A DNA stretch of 34,456 nt from JAEZDR01 sp039811185 (GTDB lineage Bacteria; Bacteroidota; Bacteroidia; Chitinophagales; Chitinophagaceae). Below the pieces are notes generated by a model, which did no database searches, was not told where the DNA came from, and saw nothing but the letters and a program-made list of their open reading frames with translations. The position numbers and the translations under genes are program-made. Position 1 is the stretch's first letter. Each line of letters opens with the position of its first letter. Location: the NCBI GenBank assembly GCA_039811185.1, contig JBDHYF010000016.1, forward strand, positions 1 through 34,456, in the 5' to 3' direction. This document shows, in pieces, positions 17,548 to 25,811 of the stretch.

Positions 17548-18595
17548 ATTGCAGCAACTCGTCTTTCGTAAATTTCCTTGTTCTTGCCTTCAGCGTAGCG
17601 ATCACTTCATCCCGCGAACCAAACGTGTTGCCCACATTCACCACATGGTCGGCAAGTTTTTCATAATCTTTTCGCATCAACGCAACGAAAACCTGCCCAA
17701 AGTCAAGCCGGTCAAACACAATTGCTTTGTTTGCAGCATACACATCCACACTTCCTAAAAATGCAGACGGATGCTCGGTCCAGTGCAATGCCTGCCGCGC
17801 ATGATGGCTGCTGTGATAGCCATCGTTCCAGCATTTGTGATTGTATTTCACGTTAATGCAGGTAATACAGTTTTTGTACGGATTACCCGGCTCGTCGTGG
17901 TCAATCAGGCTGTGCTGCGTCCAGTTTCCCACCATCATAATCATCCTCAAAAAAATAAATGGAAGAACAAAAACAACGCATGCGGCTTTAAAGTTTACGA
18001 TCAGCATGATCACACAAAAAATAAAGAAACTGAACTCGCCTTTCATGGCTCTTTGCGCAAGCAGCTTGCGATTTTTTCTGTTGAGATACTGGATCAGCTC
18101 ATACAGTCCAACAACAAGAAAATTGAGTAAATACTTCAGGAAATCTTTGAAGCTGTCGCGCTGGTAGGGCATGGTGCTGCTTTCGTCTTCGGGCATATTA
18201 TTCTCCGGATGATGCATGCCAATGTGGTGCGAAAAGTAGGTGTGCGGTGTATGCCCGATAAAAACACCCACAACCCATACAATCCAAATCATCAGCCATT
18301 CATATTCTTTTTTAAAGAGCCTGCGATGGCTGATGCAGTGGAGCATTAAACCATAAGGGCTTTTGAACAGGAAATTTAAAATAAGATAGCCAACGGCAAG
18401 CGGCCACCAGTATAATGCCGGCAGCGGCATAAAGAGCAACAGTCCGAGCGGAATTAACGTGAAGCTGATGCGGAGTACAAGGTATAAAAAAGGAAGGTCG
18501 CGTTCGTCGCGGAGCAATGAAATCAGGAAGCGATTCATCAGGTTAGGTTCTGTGGGTTGATGCAGTCGGTCGTGTACAACGGGAAGTGCTCTCAT
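17534..18595 (-). CDS. Membrane fatty-acid desaturase-family protein
   Basis: This 353-residue membrane protein carries the histidine boxes of di-iron fatty-acid desaturases and hydroxylases: HCISH (86-90), HHIGMHH (123-129) and HSSHH (261-265) with a further His at 275. Four or so hydrophobic helices flank them (about 35-80, 100-116, 185-225). Such enzymes use two iron atoms and O2 to introduce a double bond or hydroxyl into acyl chains at the inner membrane; the regiochemistry and substrate are not readable. The start at 18595 is given; a second Met (residue 20, at 18538) is an alternative. The 3' end overlaps pyrB by 14 bp tail to tail. Confidence 0.85.
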   Translation of the reverse strand: MRALPVVHDRLHQPTEPNLMNRFLISLLRDERDLPFLYLVLRISFTLIPLGLLLFMPLPALYWWPLAVGYLILNFLFKSPYGLMLHCISHRRLFKKEYEWLMIWIVWVVGVFIGHTPHTYFSHHIGMHHPENNMPEDESSTMPYQRDSFKDFLKYLLNFLVVGLYELIQYLNRKNRKLLAQRAMKGEFSFFIFCVIMLIVNFKAACVVFVLPFIFLRMIMMVGNWTQHSLIDHDEPGNPYKNCITCINVKYNHKCWNDGYHSSHHARQALHWTEHPSAFLGSVDVYAANKAIVFDRLDFGQVFVALMRKDYEKLADHVVNVGNTFGSRDEVIATLKARTRKFTKDELLQFMGK

Positions 18596-18701
18596 GTCGT
18601 TTTTGCTGCAATTTCCTTACCAGTAAGAGCAGCGAAAATTTTTCGACCTCGGCGGTTCGTGGCACGTTCTTTCCTTGCAGTACTGCTGCAATTTTTATTT
18701 C

Positions 18702-20300
18702 ATGACGCAATATCGATGGTGGCAAAACGGAATCATTTATCAAATTTATCCGCGTTCGTTTCAGGATAGCAATGGCGACGGCATTGGCGACCTCAATGGC
18801 ATTATTCAACGGCTCGACTATCTTGCGGAACTCGGCATTCGTGCTATCTGGGTGTCGCCGATCTATCCTTCACCAATGGCCGATTTCGGGTACGATATTT
18901 CGGATTACACAAACATCCATCCCATGTTTGGTTCGATGGCCGACTTTGATAAACTGGTGAATGAAATACATAAGCGGGGAATGAAATTGATTCTTGACCT
19001 CGTTCCCAATCATACCTCTGATCAGCACCCCTGGTTTCTTGCTTCAAAGTCGTCGCGCAGTAATCCAAAGCGCGATTGGTATATCTGGAAAGATGCAAAG
19101 GACGATGGAAGTGAGCCCAACAACTGGCTGAGCGTTTTTGGAGGAAGCGCATGGGAGTGGGATGAAGAGACCGGACAGTATTATTATCACGCTTTTTTAA
19201 AGGAGCAGCCCGACTTAAACTGGCGCAACGCTGAAGTGCAACACGCAATGCTGGACGTAATGCGGTTTTGGTTAGACAGGGGCGTAGATGGCTTCCGCGT
19301 GGATGTGATGTGGCACATGATTAAGGACGAACAGTTCCGCAATAATCCCGAAAACCCGCACTACGAGCCGCACATGGCAACATACGAAAAACTGCTGCCC
19401 GTATATTCTACCGACCAACCGGAGGTTCATCATATTGTACAAATGATGCGGAAAGTGCTCGATGAATATGGCGACCGCATGATGATTGGCGAAATTTACT
19501 TACCCATTCATAAGCTCGTTACCTATTACGGACCGGAAAACAACGGCGCACATCTTCCCTTTAATTTTATGTTAGTGTCACAGGCCTGGCACGCTAAGAG
19601 TTTGGCGGCAGCTATCGACGAATATGAAAGTGCAATTCCGCCCGGAGGCTGGCCCAACTGGGTGCTCGGCAATCATGATCAGCCACGCATTACCAGCCGG
19701 ATAGGGCTGCAACAAGCATCGGTGGCGGCTTTGATGCTGCTGACGCTAAGAGGAACACCCACCATTTATTACGGCGATGAAATTAGAATGACGGATGTTC
19801 CTGTTCCGCTTAGCGAGGTGCAGGATCCACAGGGATTGAATATGCCCGACAAGAATTTGAGCCGCGACCCGGCCCGGACGCCTATGCAATGGGATGATTC
19901 GCCTTACGCCGGATTTTCAACCATTGCGCCCTGGTTGCGTATCGATAAAAAATACAGCCGCGTAAACGTTGCTTGCGAGAAAGAAGATCCGCTGTCTATG
20001 TTGAACCTGTATAAGAAAATGATAGCGCTCCGGAACAGCGAGCCCGCATTGCAAACCGGCTCCTATAAACCCATTTTTGCCGATCAGCAGGCCATTGCGT
20101 ATCAGCGCGAACAGGATGGATATGATAGTTTCTTGGTAGTGCTGAATCTTACCCACAAACCGTGTTATATACCGAATCCGGCCGAAGCGGAAGGCGAAGT
20201 GGTGGTTGCAACCACTCCGGAGTTGGAAGGAATGCAACTATCGGAGACGATTTGTCTCAGTGGCGACGAAGGCATTGTAGTCAGACTAAAAAAACAGTAA
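18702..20300 (+). CDS. GH13 alpha-glucosidase
   Basis: This 532-residue protein is a glycoside hydrolase family 13 enzyme, probably hydrolysing terminal alpha-glucosides from maltodextrins. Conserved regions are DLVPNH (99-104), the nucleophile Asp201 in GFRVDV, acid/base Glu264 in IGEIYLP and Asp326 in GNHDQPR. QPDLNWRN (169-176) is typical of alpha-glucosidases and oligo-1,6-glucosidases rather than endo-amylases. There is no signal peptide, so it acts in the cytoplasm. The ATG at 18702 (MTQYRWWQNGIIYQIYPRSF) is the standard family start; the frame from 18675 only adds nine residues. It is followed after 4 bp by treZ, forming an operon. Trehalose-active relatives cannot be excluded. Confidence 0.9.
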   Translation: MTQYRWWQNGIIYQIYPRSFQDSNGDGIGDLNGIIQRLDYLAELGIRAIWVSPIYPSPMADFGYDISDYTNIHPMFGSMADFDKLVNEIHKRGMKLILDLVPNHTSDQHPWFLASKSSRSNPKRDWYIWKDAKDDGSEPNNWLSVFGGSAWEWDEETGQYYYHAFLKEQPDLNWRNAEVQHAMLDVMRFWLDRGVDGFRVDVMWHMIKDEQFRNNPENPHYEPHMATYEKLLPVYSTDQPEVHHIVQMMRKVLDEYGDRMMIGEIYLPIHKLVTYYGPENNGAHLPFNFMLVSQAWHAKSLAAAIDEYESAIPPGGWPNWVLGNHDQPRITSRIGLQQASVAALMLLTLRGTPTIYYGDEIRMTDVPVPLSEVQDPQGLNMPDKNLSRDPARTPMQWDDSPYAGFSTIAPWLRIDKKYSRVNVACEKEDPLSMLNLYKKMIALRNSEPALQTGSYKPIFADQQAIAYQREQDGYDSFLVVLNLTHKPCYIPNPAEAEGEVVVATTPELEGMQLSETICLSGDEGIVVRLKKQ

Positions 20301-20304
20301 ATCA

Positions 20305-22143
20305 ATGAAGAATATTGGTGCTATTTATACAGAGAATGGGGATTGCCGGTTCAGGCTTTTTGCTCCGGTAAAAGCCCGGGTTGACCTGGAAATCGTACAC
20401 CCGTTTAAAAGGCGGATTGCTATGGAAAAAGAAGCTTCCGGAAATTTTACGGCAACCATACCGGATGCGCCTCTCCATCTGCGATACCGTCATATCACAG
20501 AAGATGGAGCGTCCAATCCGGACCCTGCATCGCATTACCAGCCCGAGGGTGTTTTCGGACCGTCGGAGGCAGTGAATCACAGCCGGTTCCAATGGTCGGA
20601 CGAGAGCTGGAAAGGACTGCCGTTCCGCGATTTCGTGATCTATGAACTGCACGTAGGCACTTTTACCAACGAAGGCACGTTCGATGCCGCGATTGAACGA
20701 TTGGCCGATCTCAAAGAAACAGGGATCAATGCAATTGAATTGATGCCGGTAGCACAGTTTTCGGGCCATCGCAATTGGGGATATGATGGCGTATTTCCTT
20801 TTGCTGTGCACAACAGCTATGGCGGACCGGAAGGGCTGAAGCGCCTGGTGAACGCCTGCCATAAGAACGGCATTGCGGTTTTTCTGGATGTTGTATATAA
20901 TCATATTGGGCCTGAGGGAAACTGTTTGCCCGGTTTTGCACCTTATTTCAGCTCCGTTTATCACACGCCGTGGGGCGACGCCATGAACTTTGACGGGAAA
21001 TGGAGCGACGGTGTAAAAAATTATGTCATTCAAAGTGTGCGCAACTGGATCATTAATTATCATATTGACGGCCTGCGGTTTGATGCGATACATGAAATGT
21101 TTGACCGTTCGGCTGAAAACATCTGGCTGCTGTTGCATGAAGAACGAGTGTTGATGGAACAACAGTTGGGCCGGCCGTTATACTTTATGGCCGAGAGCGA
21201 TTTAAACAATCCCTCAACTATTAAACATCCCGACGCAGGAGGAATGGGGTTTCATGCCCAGTGGCTCGACGACTTTCATCACGCGCTGTATGTGTTGATT
21301 AACCCCGACGATAGAAATCGCTATCGCGATTTTGAGATGGTAGAGCAACTCGCAAAAGCGTATAAAGAAGGATTTGTACACAGCGGTGAATACGTCAATT
21401 TCAGAAAAAAAAGACATGGCCGCTCATCTGCCGGTATTAGCGGCGAAAAATTTATTGCCTTTAATCAAAACCACGATCAAATTGGCAACAGGCCCGGAGG
21501 AGAGCGACTTTCGCATCTGGTAGATTTTGATACCCTCAAACTTGCGGCTGCGGCCTTAATGTTATCACCATACGTTCCGCTGCTGTTTATGGGCGAAGAG
21601 TATGCGGATGATTCGCCTTTTCTTTTTTTTGTGAGCCACTCCGATATGGAACTGGTGGAAAAAGTGAGAGAGGGCAGAAAGGTGGAGTTTGCTGATTTTG
21701 GCGAGTTTGATGCACCCGATCCCTACAGTGAAGAAACATTTGAAAAATGCAAGATAAAATGGGGAAGCAGAAAAGAAGGCCGCCATAAAATTTTGCTTCA
21801 ATGGTATAAAACGCTGATCGAAATGCGGAGAACCGAAGCGCCGCTAAGAGAATTTTCGAAAAACACGGTAAACGTTCAGGTGGTTGGCGATGCGGCTTAT
21901 TTGCTAAGCCGGAAAAATCATCCGGGCAGCCGACACATCCTTGCATGGTTTAATTTCGGGAAAAACGAAGTGCGGACTGCGGTTCCGAATTATGCCGATG
22001 GGTATTCCCTCTTATTGAATTCGCGCAGCAAGGAATGGATGGAAAAAGAAGGAGAGGCAACGGTGCCGCAAACAATTGAGTCGAAACACGAAATAACGTT
22101 ATTACCCCAATCGGTGGTGGTGTACAAATCTGATGCGGTTTAG
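20305..22143 (+). CDS. treZ: Malto-oligosyltrehalose trehalohydrolase
   Basis: This 612-residue GH13 enzyme releases trehalose from maltooligosyl-trehalose, the second step of the TreY-TreZ route. An N-terminal beta domain (about 1-95) precedes the barrel, which begins RDFVIYELHVGTFT. Catalytic residues are Asp260 in GLRFDAIH, Glu297 in MAESD and Asp391 in NQNHDQIGNR. The sequence GHRNWGYDGVFPFAVHNSYGGP (154-175) is typical of TreZ and relatives. It starts 4 bp after the alpha-glucosidase stop. No treY is in the window, so the substrate must be made by a gene elsewhere. Its end overlaps the convergent regulator gene by 4 bp. GlgB/GlgX-like identity is less likely given the length and motif spacing. 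Confidence 0.9.
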   Translation: MKNIGAIYTENGDCRFRLFAPVKARVDLEIVHPFKRRIAMEKEASGNFTATIPDAPLHLRYRHITEDGASNPDPASHYQPEGVFGPSEAVNHSRFQWSDESWKGLPFRDFVIYELHVGTFTNEGTFDAAIERLADLKETGINAIELMPVAQFSGHRNWGYDGVFPFAVHNSYGGPEGLKRLVNACHKNGIAVFLDVVYNHIGPEGNCLPGFAPYFSSVYHTPWGDAMNFDGKWSDGVKNYVIQSVRNWIINYHIDGLRFDAIHEMFDRSAENIWLLLHEERVLMEQQLGRPLYFMAESDLNNPSTIKHPDAGGMGFHAQWLDDFHHALYVLINPDDRNRYRDFEMVEQLAKAYKEGFVHSGEYVNFRKKRHGRSSAGISGEKFIAFNQNHDQIGNRPGGERLSHLVDFDTLKLAAAALMLSPYVPLLFMGEEYADDSPFLFFVSHSDMELVEKVREGRKVEFADFGEFDAPDPYSEETFEKCKIKWGSRKEGRHKILLQWYKTLIEMRRTEAPLREFSKNTVNVQVVGDAAYLLSRKNHPGSRHILAWFNFGKNEVRTAVPNYADGYSLLLNSRSKEWMEKEGEATVPQTIESKHEITLLPQSVVVYKSDAV

Positions 22144-22796
22144 ATTACATAGATATTTTCGGAAAATTTCTGGCTCACTGTTTTTGTTTCTCCATTAATG
22201 CGGATAGACATTTGCCCGTCGAAACTTTCGCGGCTCATCACTTTTATAGAATTGTTGATGCCGAGCCCGAGACTGATTACATACTGAAGAAAAGAGCTTG
22301 AATTATCTTTCACGGCAACCATTTTACAAGTTGCACCTATCGCTACTTCCGACAGCGTTTTTTTCGATTGTTGCTGAATAACGCCGACCTCGTCGGGAAT
22401 TGGGTCGCCATGCGGATCGAAGCGCGGATAGTTTAAAAACTTGTCGAGGCTGTTAATCAGTTTGCGAGATTGAATGTGCTCCAGTTCTTCTGCCACTTCA
22501 TGCACTTCATCCCAGCTAAAATCGAGCTTTTCGTATAAAAATGTTTCCCATAAACGATGCTTGCGCACCACATCAACAGCAATGGTTTTGCCGGCCTTTG
22601 TAAGCTTAATTTTTCCGTATTTCTTGTAATCGACCATCTTTTTAGCCTTGAGCTTTTTAAGCATTTCGTTTACGGAGGCGGGTTTTACAGAAAGCTGCAT
22701 CGCCAGTTCTGTTGTACCCACTGCGGCGGTTGTGTTGGTGGCTAAAAGGTTGAAGATTGATTTTAAATAGTTTTCTTCCGAATAAGATAAGTCCAT
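22140..22796 (-). CDS. DtxR/MntR-family metal-dependent transcriptional regulator
   Basis: This 218-residue regulator has an N-terminal winged helix (VGTTELAMQLSVKPASVNEMLKKLKAKKMV, about 26-55), a metal-binding dimerisation domain and a C-terminal FeoA/SH3-like domain (about 145-218). Compared with DtxR, His80, Glu84, His99, Glu106 and His107 are kept. The position of DtxR Cys102 is Glu103, as in manganese-sensing MntR (Glu99), while the position of DtxR Met10 is Asn9. Metal choice (Mn or Fe) is therefore open. Family members repress metal import when metal is plentiful. It is divergent from a TonB receptor across a 77-bp gap holding a strong dyad. Its end overlaps treZ by 4 bp. Confidence 0.9.
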   Translation of the reverse strand: MDLSYSEENYLKSIFNLLATNTTAAVGTTELAMQLSVKPASVNEMLKKLKAKKMVDYKKYGKIKLTKAGKTIAVDVVRKHRLWETFLYEKLDFSWDEVHEVAEELEHIQSRKLINSLDKFLNYPRFDPHGDPIPDEVGVIQQQSKKTLSEVAIGATCKMVAVKDNSSSFLQYVISLGLGINNSIKVMSRESFDGQMSIRINGETKTVSQKFSENIYVI

Positions 22797-22810
22797 AAAA
22801 AACTTTCCTG

Positions 22811-22818
22811 CAAAGATA
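22811..22818 (-). promoter_or_regulatory. Candidate -7 box of the DtxR-family regulator gene
   Basis: The minus strand reads TATCTTTG, an exact TAnnTTTG match, 14 bases upstream of the regulator start at 22796. The shared dyad lies upstream of it, where bound regulator could influence its own promoter. Confidence 0.5.
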
Positions 22819-22829
22819 TGCGCTATATG

Positions 22830-22867
22830 AAACTAACTTTGTTAGGTATGCCTAATAAAATTAGTTT
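22830..22867. promoter_or_regulatory. Concentric palindromic operator, likely DtxR-family site
   Basis: Inner arms TTAGG (22842-22846) and CCTAA (22851-22855) and outer arms AAACTAA (22830-22836) and TTAGTTT (22861-22867) share one centre at 22848.5. TTT/AAA (22838-22840 and 22857-22859) also pair. The inner half-site TTAGG matches the outer half-sites of known DtxR/IdeR boxes. The inner site lies between the -33 and -7 elements of the receptor promoter, next to a DtxR-family gene. A repressor role is inferred. Confidence 0.75.
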
Positions 22868-22869
22868 TG
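22838..22869 (+). promoter_or_regulatory. Promoter of the divergent TonB receptor gene
   Basis: TTTG (22838-22841), a 20-base spacer and TAGTTTTG (22862-22869) match the Bacteroidota consensus fully. The -7 box ends 4 bases before the ATG at 22874, so transcription would begin essentially at the start codon. The overlapping dyad suggests metal-dependent repression. Confidence 0.65.
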
Positions 22870-22873
22870 CGCC

Positions 22874-25132
22874 ATGAAGAACTTGGTTGCAGCGATCACG
22901 CTTATAATCATTTCAAACTTTAGCGCCACAGTATTTGCTCAGTGGAAGGTGAATGGGAAAGTGGTTGCGGATAGCCAGCCGCAAGCGGGCGCTTTGGTAT
23001 CAATAGGTGACAGGCAAACCATCTGCTCCGACAACGGCAGTTTTGAATTTGAGGATCTGAGGGCCGGAGATTATGCGATTACCGTTAGGGCCACCGGCTT
23101 TGCTGCGTTTGAAAGAACACTCACGATAAACCGCGACCTGAAAAATTATGTGATTGATCTTACATCGCTGCGGGTGGAGGCGGATTTGGGGGAAGTTGTG
23201 GTGTCCGGCACATTGCGTCCGGTAAAGCGGCTGGAAAGTCCTGTCCCTGTTGAAGTGTACACGCCGGCATTCCTGAAGAAAAATCCGACGCCAAGTGTTT
23301 TTGAGGCGCTGCAAACAATTAACGGCGTGCGTCCGCAGTTAAATTGCAGCATTTGCAACACCGGCGATGTTCATATCAACGGTTTGGAGGGGCCGTATAC
23401 GCTGATGTTGATTGATGGAATGCCGATTGTAAGTGCACTTGGATCCGTTTACGGATTATCGGGCATCCCGAACGGCATCATTGAAAGAATTGAGGTGGTA
23501 AAAGGCCCTGCATCCTCGCTTTACGGCAGCGAGGCGGTGGGCGGGCTCATCAACATCATCACAAAAAATCCGGCGAATGCCTCTAATTTTTCGATTGACG
23601 CTTTTGCCACGGACTGGAAGCAGCTAAACACAGATATCAGTCTGAAATGGACTACGAAGAAGGCTGCTGCGCTTACCGGGATCAACTATTTTAATTTTCA
23701 GGACAAACGCGATGTAAACCGCGATGGCTTCACCGATGTGCCGCTTCAAAACAGGCTATCCGTTTTCCAAAAATGGAAAGTTGACAGAAAAGACAACCGC
23801 CATTTGTCGATAGCCGGGCGGCTGTTGTATGAAGACAGATGGGGCGGCGCGATGAACTGGAGCAGGAAGTTCCGAGGAACGGACTCAGTTTATGGCGAGA
23901 GTGTATTTACCAAGAGGATGGAGTTGCTTGCCGCATACGCACTTCCTTTGCGTGAACGCATAAACTTTAATTTCTCCTTTATCCTTCACGATCAGAACAG
24001 TGCTTACGGAAACACGTTTTACATAGCCAATCAAAAAATTATTTTCGGACAACTGGTGTGGGATAAAACAATGGGACGGAACGATTTTCTGGCAGGTGTT
24101 GCGTTGAAATACAGCTATTACGACGACAATACACCGGCCACCGCGGGTGCAGACAAAACGTGGCTACCCGGCATCTTTTTGCAAAACGAATATGCCGTTT
24201 CGGAAAAACATAAATTCCTTGCTGGCATACGCTACGACTACAACAATCATCATGGCAACATTGTTACGCCGCGGATTGCCTATAAATTTTCGCCGGACAA
24301 AAGCAATCTCTTCCGCCTGAATGCAGGAACGGGATATCGTGTGGTAAATATTTTTACAGAAGATCATGCGGCGCTTACAGGAGCGAGGGAAGTGAAGATT
24401 TTAAACGATTTAAAACCTGAGCGTTCGTACAATGTAAATCTGAATTACAACAAAAAAATTAATTTTTCGTCTGGCAATTTTTTGCTGCTCGACGGCAGTG
24501 TTTTCTACACCTGGTTTCATAACAAAATTGTTCCCGATTATGAAACCGACGCTTCGAAAATAATTTACGATAACCTGGACCAACATGCTGTAAGCAAAGG
24601 CGTTAGCCTGAATGCGGAACTTTCGCTTTTGAGCGGATTGAAGATGCTTGCGGGCGCCACCTGGATGGAGAACACCGTTACCGAAAAGGGAATTACAACC
24701 CAACAAATGCTAACCGAAAAATTTTCTGGAACGTGGACGGTTTCCTACCGGTTACCGGTTGTTCATTTAAACGCTGATTATACGGGCAATGTGTACGGTC
24801 CGATGCGCCTGCCGCTTGTGAGTGAATGGGATCCAAGGCCGGGGATGTCGCCCTGGTGGAGTGTTCAAAATTTGCAACTCACTTTCGACAAGTTTTACCG
24901 GACGGAAATATATGGCGGTGTAAAAAACATTTTCGATTTTACACCGGCCCGGTCGGTGCCTTTTTTGATTTCAAGAGCGCATGATCCTTTTGATAAAGAT
25001 GTTGTTTTTGACGCCGGTGGAAAAGCAATGGTGACGCCGGAGAATCCGTACGGACTTGTGTTTGACCCCAGTTATATTTATGCGCCGAATCAGGGAAGGC
25101 ATTTTTTTATTGGATTTCGGTATAAGCTGTAA
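22874..25132 (+). CDS. TonB-dependent outer-membrane receptor, likely metal or metallophore uptake
   Basis: This 752-residue protein has a signal peptide (to about 22, VFAQ), a carboxypeptidase-regulatory-like beta domain (about 24-100), a TonB-box-like EVVVSG (107-112), a plug domain (about 118-235) and a 22-strand-type barrel ending in FIGFRYKL. The plug holds a Cys pair, NCSICNTGD (157-165), before the conserved HINGLEGPYTLMLIDGMPIV. VVKGPASSLYGSEAVGGLINIITK ends the plug. Energised by TonB, it imports a ligand across the outer membrane. The substrate is inferred to be metal-linked because a DtxR-family regulator is divergent and a matching dyad covers the promoter; iron or manganese fit that regulator best. 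Confidence 0.9.
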   Translation: MKNLVAAITLIIISNFSATVFAQWKVNGKVVADSQPQAGALVSIGDRQTICSDNGSFEFEDLRAGDYAITVRATGFAAFERTLTINRDLKNYVIDLTSLRVEADLGEVVVSGTLRPVKRLESPVPVEVYTPAFLKKNPTPSVFEALQTINGVRPQLNCSICNTGDVHINGLEGPYTLMLIDGMPIVSALGSVYGLSGIPNGIIERIEVVKGPASSLYGSEAVGGLINIITKNPANASNFSIDAFATDWKQLNTDISLKWTTKKAAALTGINYFNFQDKRDVNRDGFTDVPLQNRLSVFQKWKVDRKDNRHLSIAGRLLYEDRWGGAMNWSRKFRGTDSVYGESVFTKRMELLAAYALPLRERINFNFSFILHDQNSAYGNTFYIANQKIIFGQLVWDKTMGRNDFLAGVALKYSYYDDNTPATAGADKTWLPGIFLQNEYAVSEKHKFLAGIRYDYNNHHGNIVTPRIAYKFSPDKSNLFRLNAGTGYRVVNIFTEDHAALTGAREVKILNDLKPERSYNVNLNYNKKINFSSGNFLLLDGSVFYTWFHNKIVPDYETDASKIIYDNLDQHAVSKGVSLNAELSLLSGLKMLAGATWMENTVTEKGITTQQMLTEKFSGTWTVSYRLPVVHLNADYTGNVYGPMRLPLVSEWDPRPGMSPWWSVQNLQLTFDKFYRTEIYGGVKNIFDFTPARSVPFLISRAHDPFDKDVVFDAGGKAMVTPENPYGLVFDPSYIYAPNQGRHFFIGFRYKL

Positions 25133-25271
25133 GGAAGCCCGATGACCGGGAATTGAGCAGACGGTGAGATGGTTGCAGGGAATGATGCCGATAAGAGAAG
25201 AGAACGATGCGAGGTGTGACACAGCGGAAGCATCATAATAAGGCGGACGGCGGTAACATAAAAAATATCAG

Positions 25272-25299
25272 ATGCTCGTTAAACGTAAGCATTCTTTTT
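25272..25299 (+). terminator. Weak hairpin downstream of the TonB receptor gene
   Basis: ATGCT (25272-25276) and AGCAT (25288-25292) can pair, with an inner CGT/ACG and a two-base bulge, followed by TTCTTTTTT. It lies about 140 bp after the receptor stop and would be a modest terminator. The stem is AT-rich and imperfect, so confidence is low. Confidence 0.3.
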
Positions 25300-25334
25300 T
25301 AAAAGGCAACCGCTGCACACAACTCACTCATTCG

Positions 25335-25811
25335 CTACTTAATATTTATTTCTATTCCTTTAATGGTTTGCCAGCCTGCCTGGTCGGTAAGGCGAATTAT
25401 AAAGTGATAACGGCCGGTATCTACGCCTGCCGGAATGTTGATGTCTTTTACTGAGGTATAGCTCGATTGCCCGGCGGGGAGTGGAAATTCCACGATGGCA
25501 GAAAAAGGATTTACCGGTATTTTAGCGGGCACTTCCGGGCAGCTTTCCACGTCGGTGCTGTGCGTATGGTGATCGAAGTTTTCATGAATCTCTACACTCA
25601 TCGAGCCTAACTCAACATTGTCGTGCACGCGGATTGTTGAGGTGAAACTGCCACCGCGGCTCACATCAACACAGTTCTTTGGGAAGGAGCCGGGATAATC
25701 GACGTCGATCACCGGATACTCGGTGTCGGCACTTTCTTTTTTGCATGATGAAAGCAATACTGTTGCTGACAGCAGCACAACAAGAGACGGGAAAATAGAT
25801 TTTTTAGTCAT
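25335..25811 (-). CDS. DUF4625-type lipoprotein with His cluster
   Basis: This 158-residue protein is a probable lipoprotein: MTKKSIFPSLVVLLSATVLL leads to the lipobox LSSC with Cys23. The rest is a beta-rich domain of the DUF4625 type, starting EYPVIDVDYPGSFP. It holds a metal-binding-looking stretch, HENFDHHTHSTDVESCPEV (76-94). The ATG at 25811 overlaps the receptor stop codon (ATGACTAA), so the two are translationally coupled; the longer frame from 25871 is an artefact. It probably sits on the outer-membrane face or in the periplasm and may capture or pass metal ions to the adjacent receptor. The role is inferred from composition and context. Confidence 0.8.
   Translation of the reverse strand: MTKKSIFPSLVVLLSATVLLSSCKKESADTEYPVIDVDYPGSFPKNCVDVSRGGSFTSTIRVHDNVELGSMSVEIHENFDHHTHSTDVESCPEVPAKIPVNPFSAIVEFPLPAGQSSYTSVKDINIPAGVDTGRYHFIIRLTDQAGWQTIKGIEINIK

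Noticed and set aside
20302..21162. Long minus-strand frame (286 aa) opposite treZ
   Set aside because: It is fully antisense to a well-supported GH13 enzyme, and its product has no signal, domain or helix pattern.
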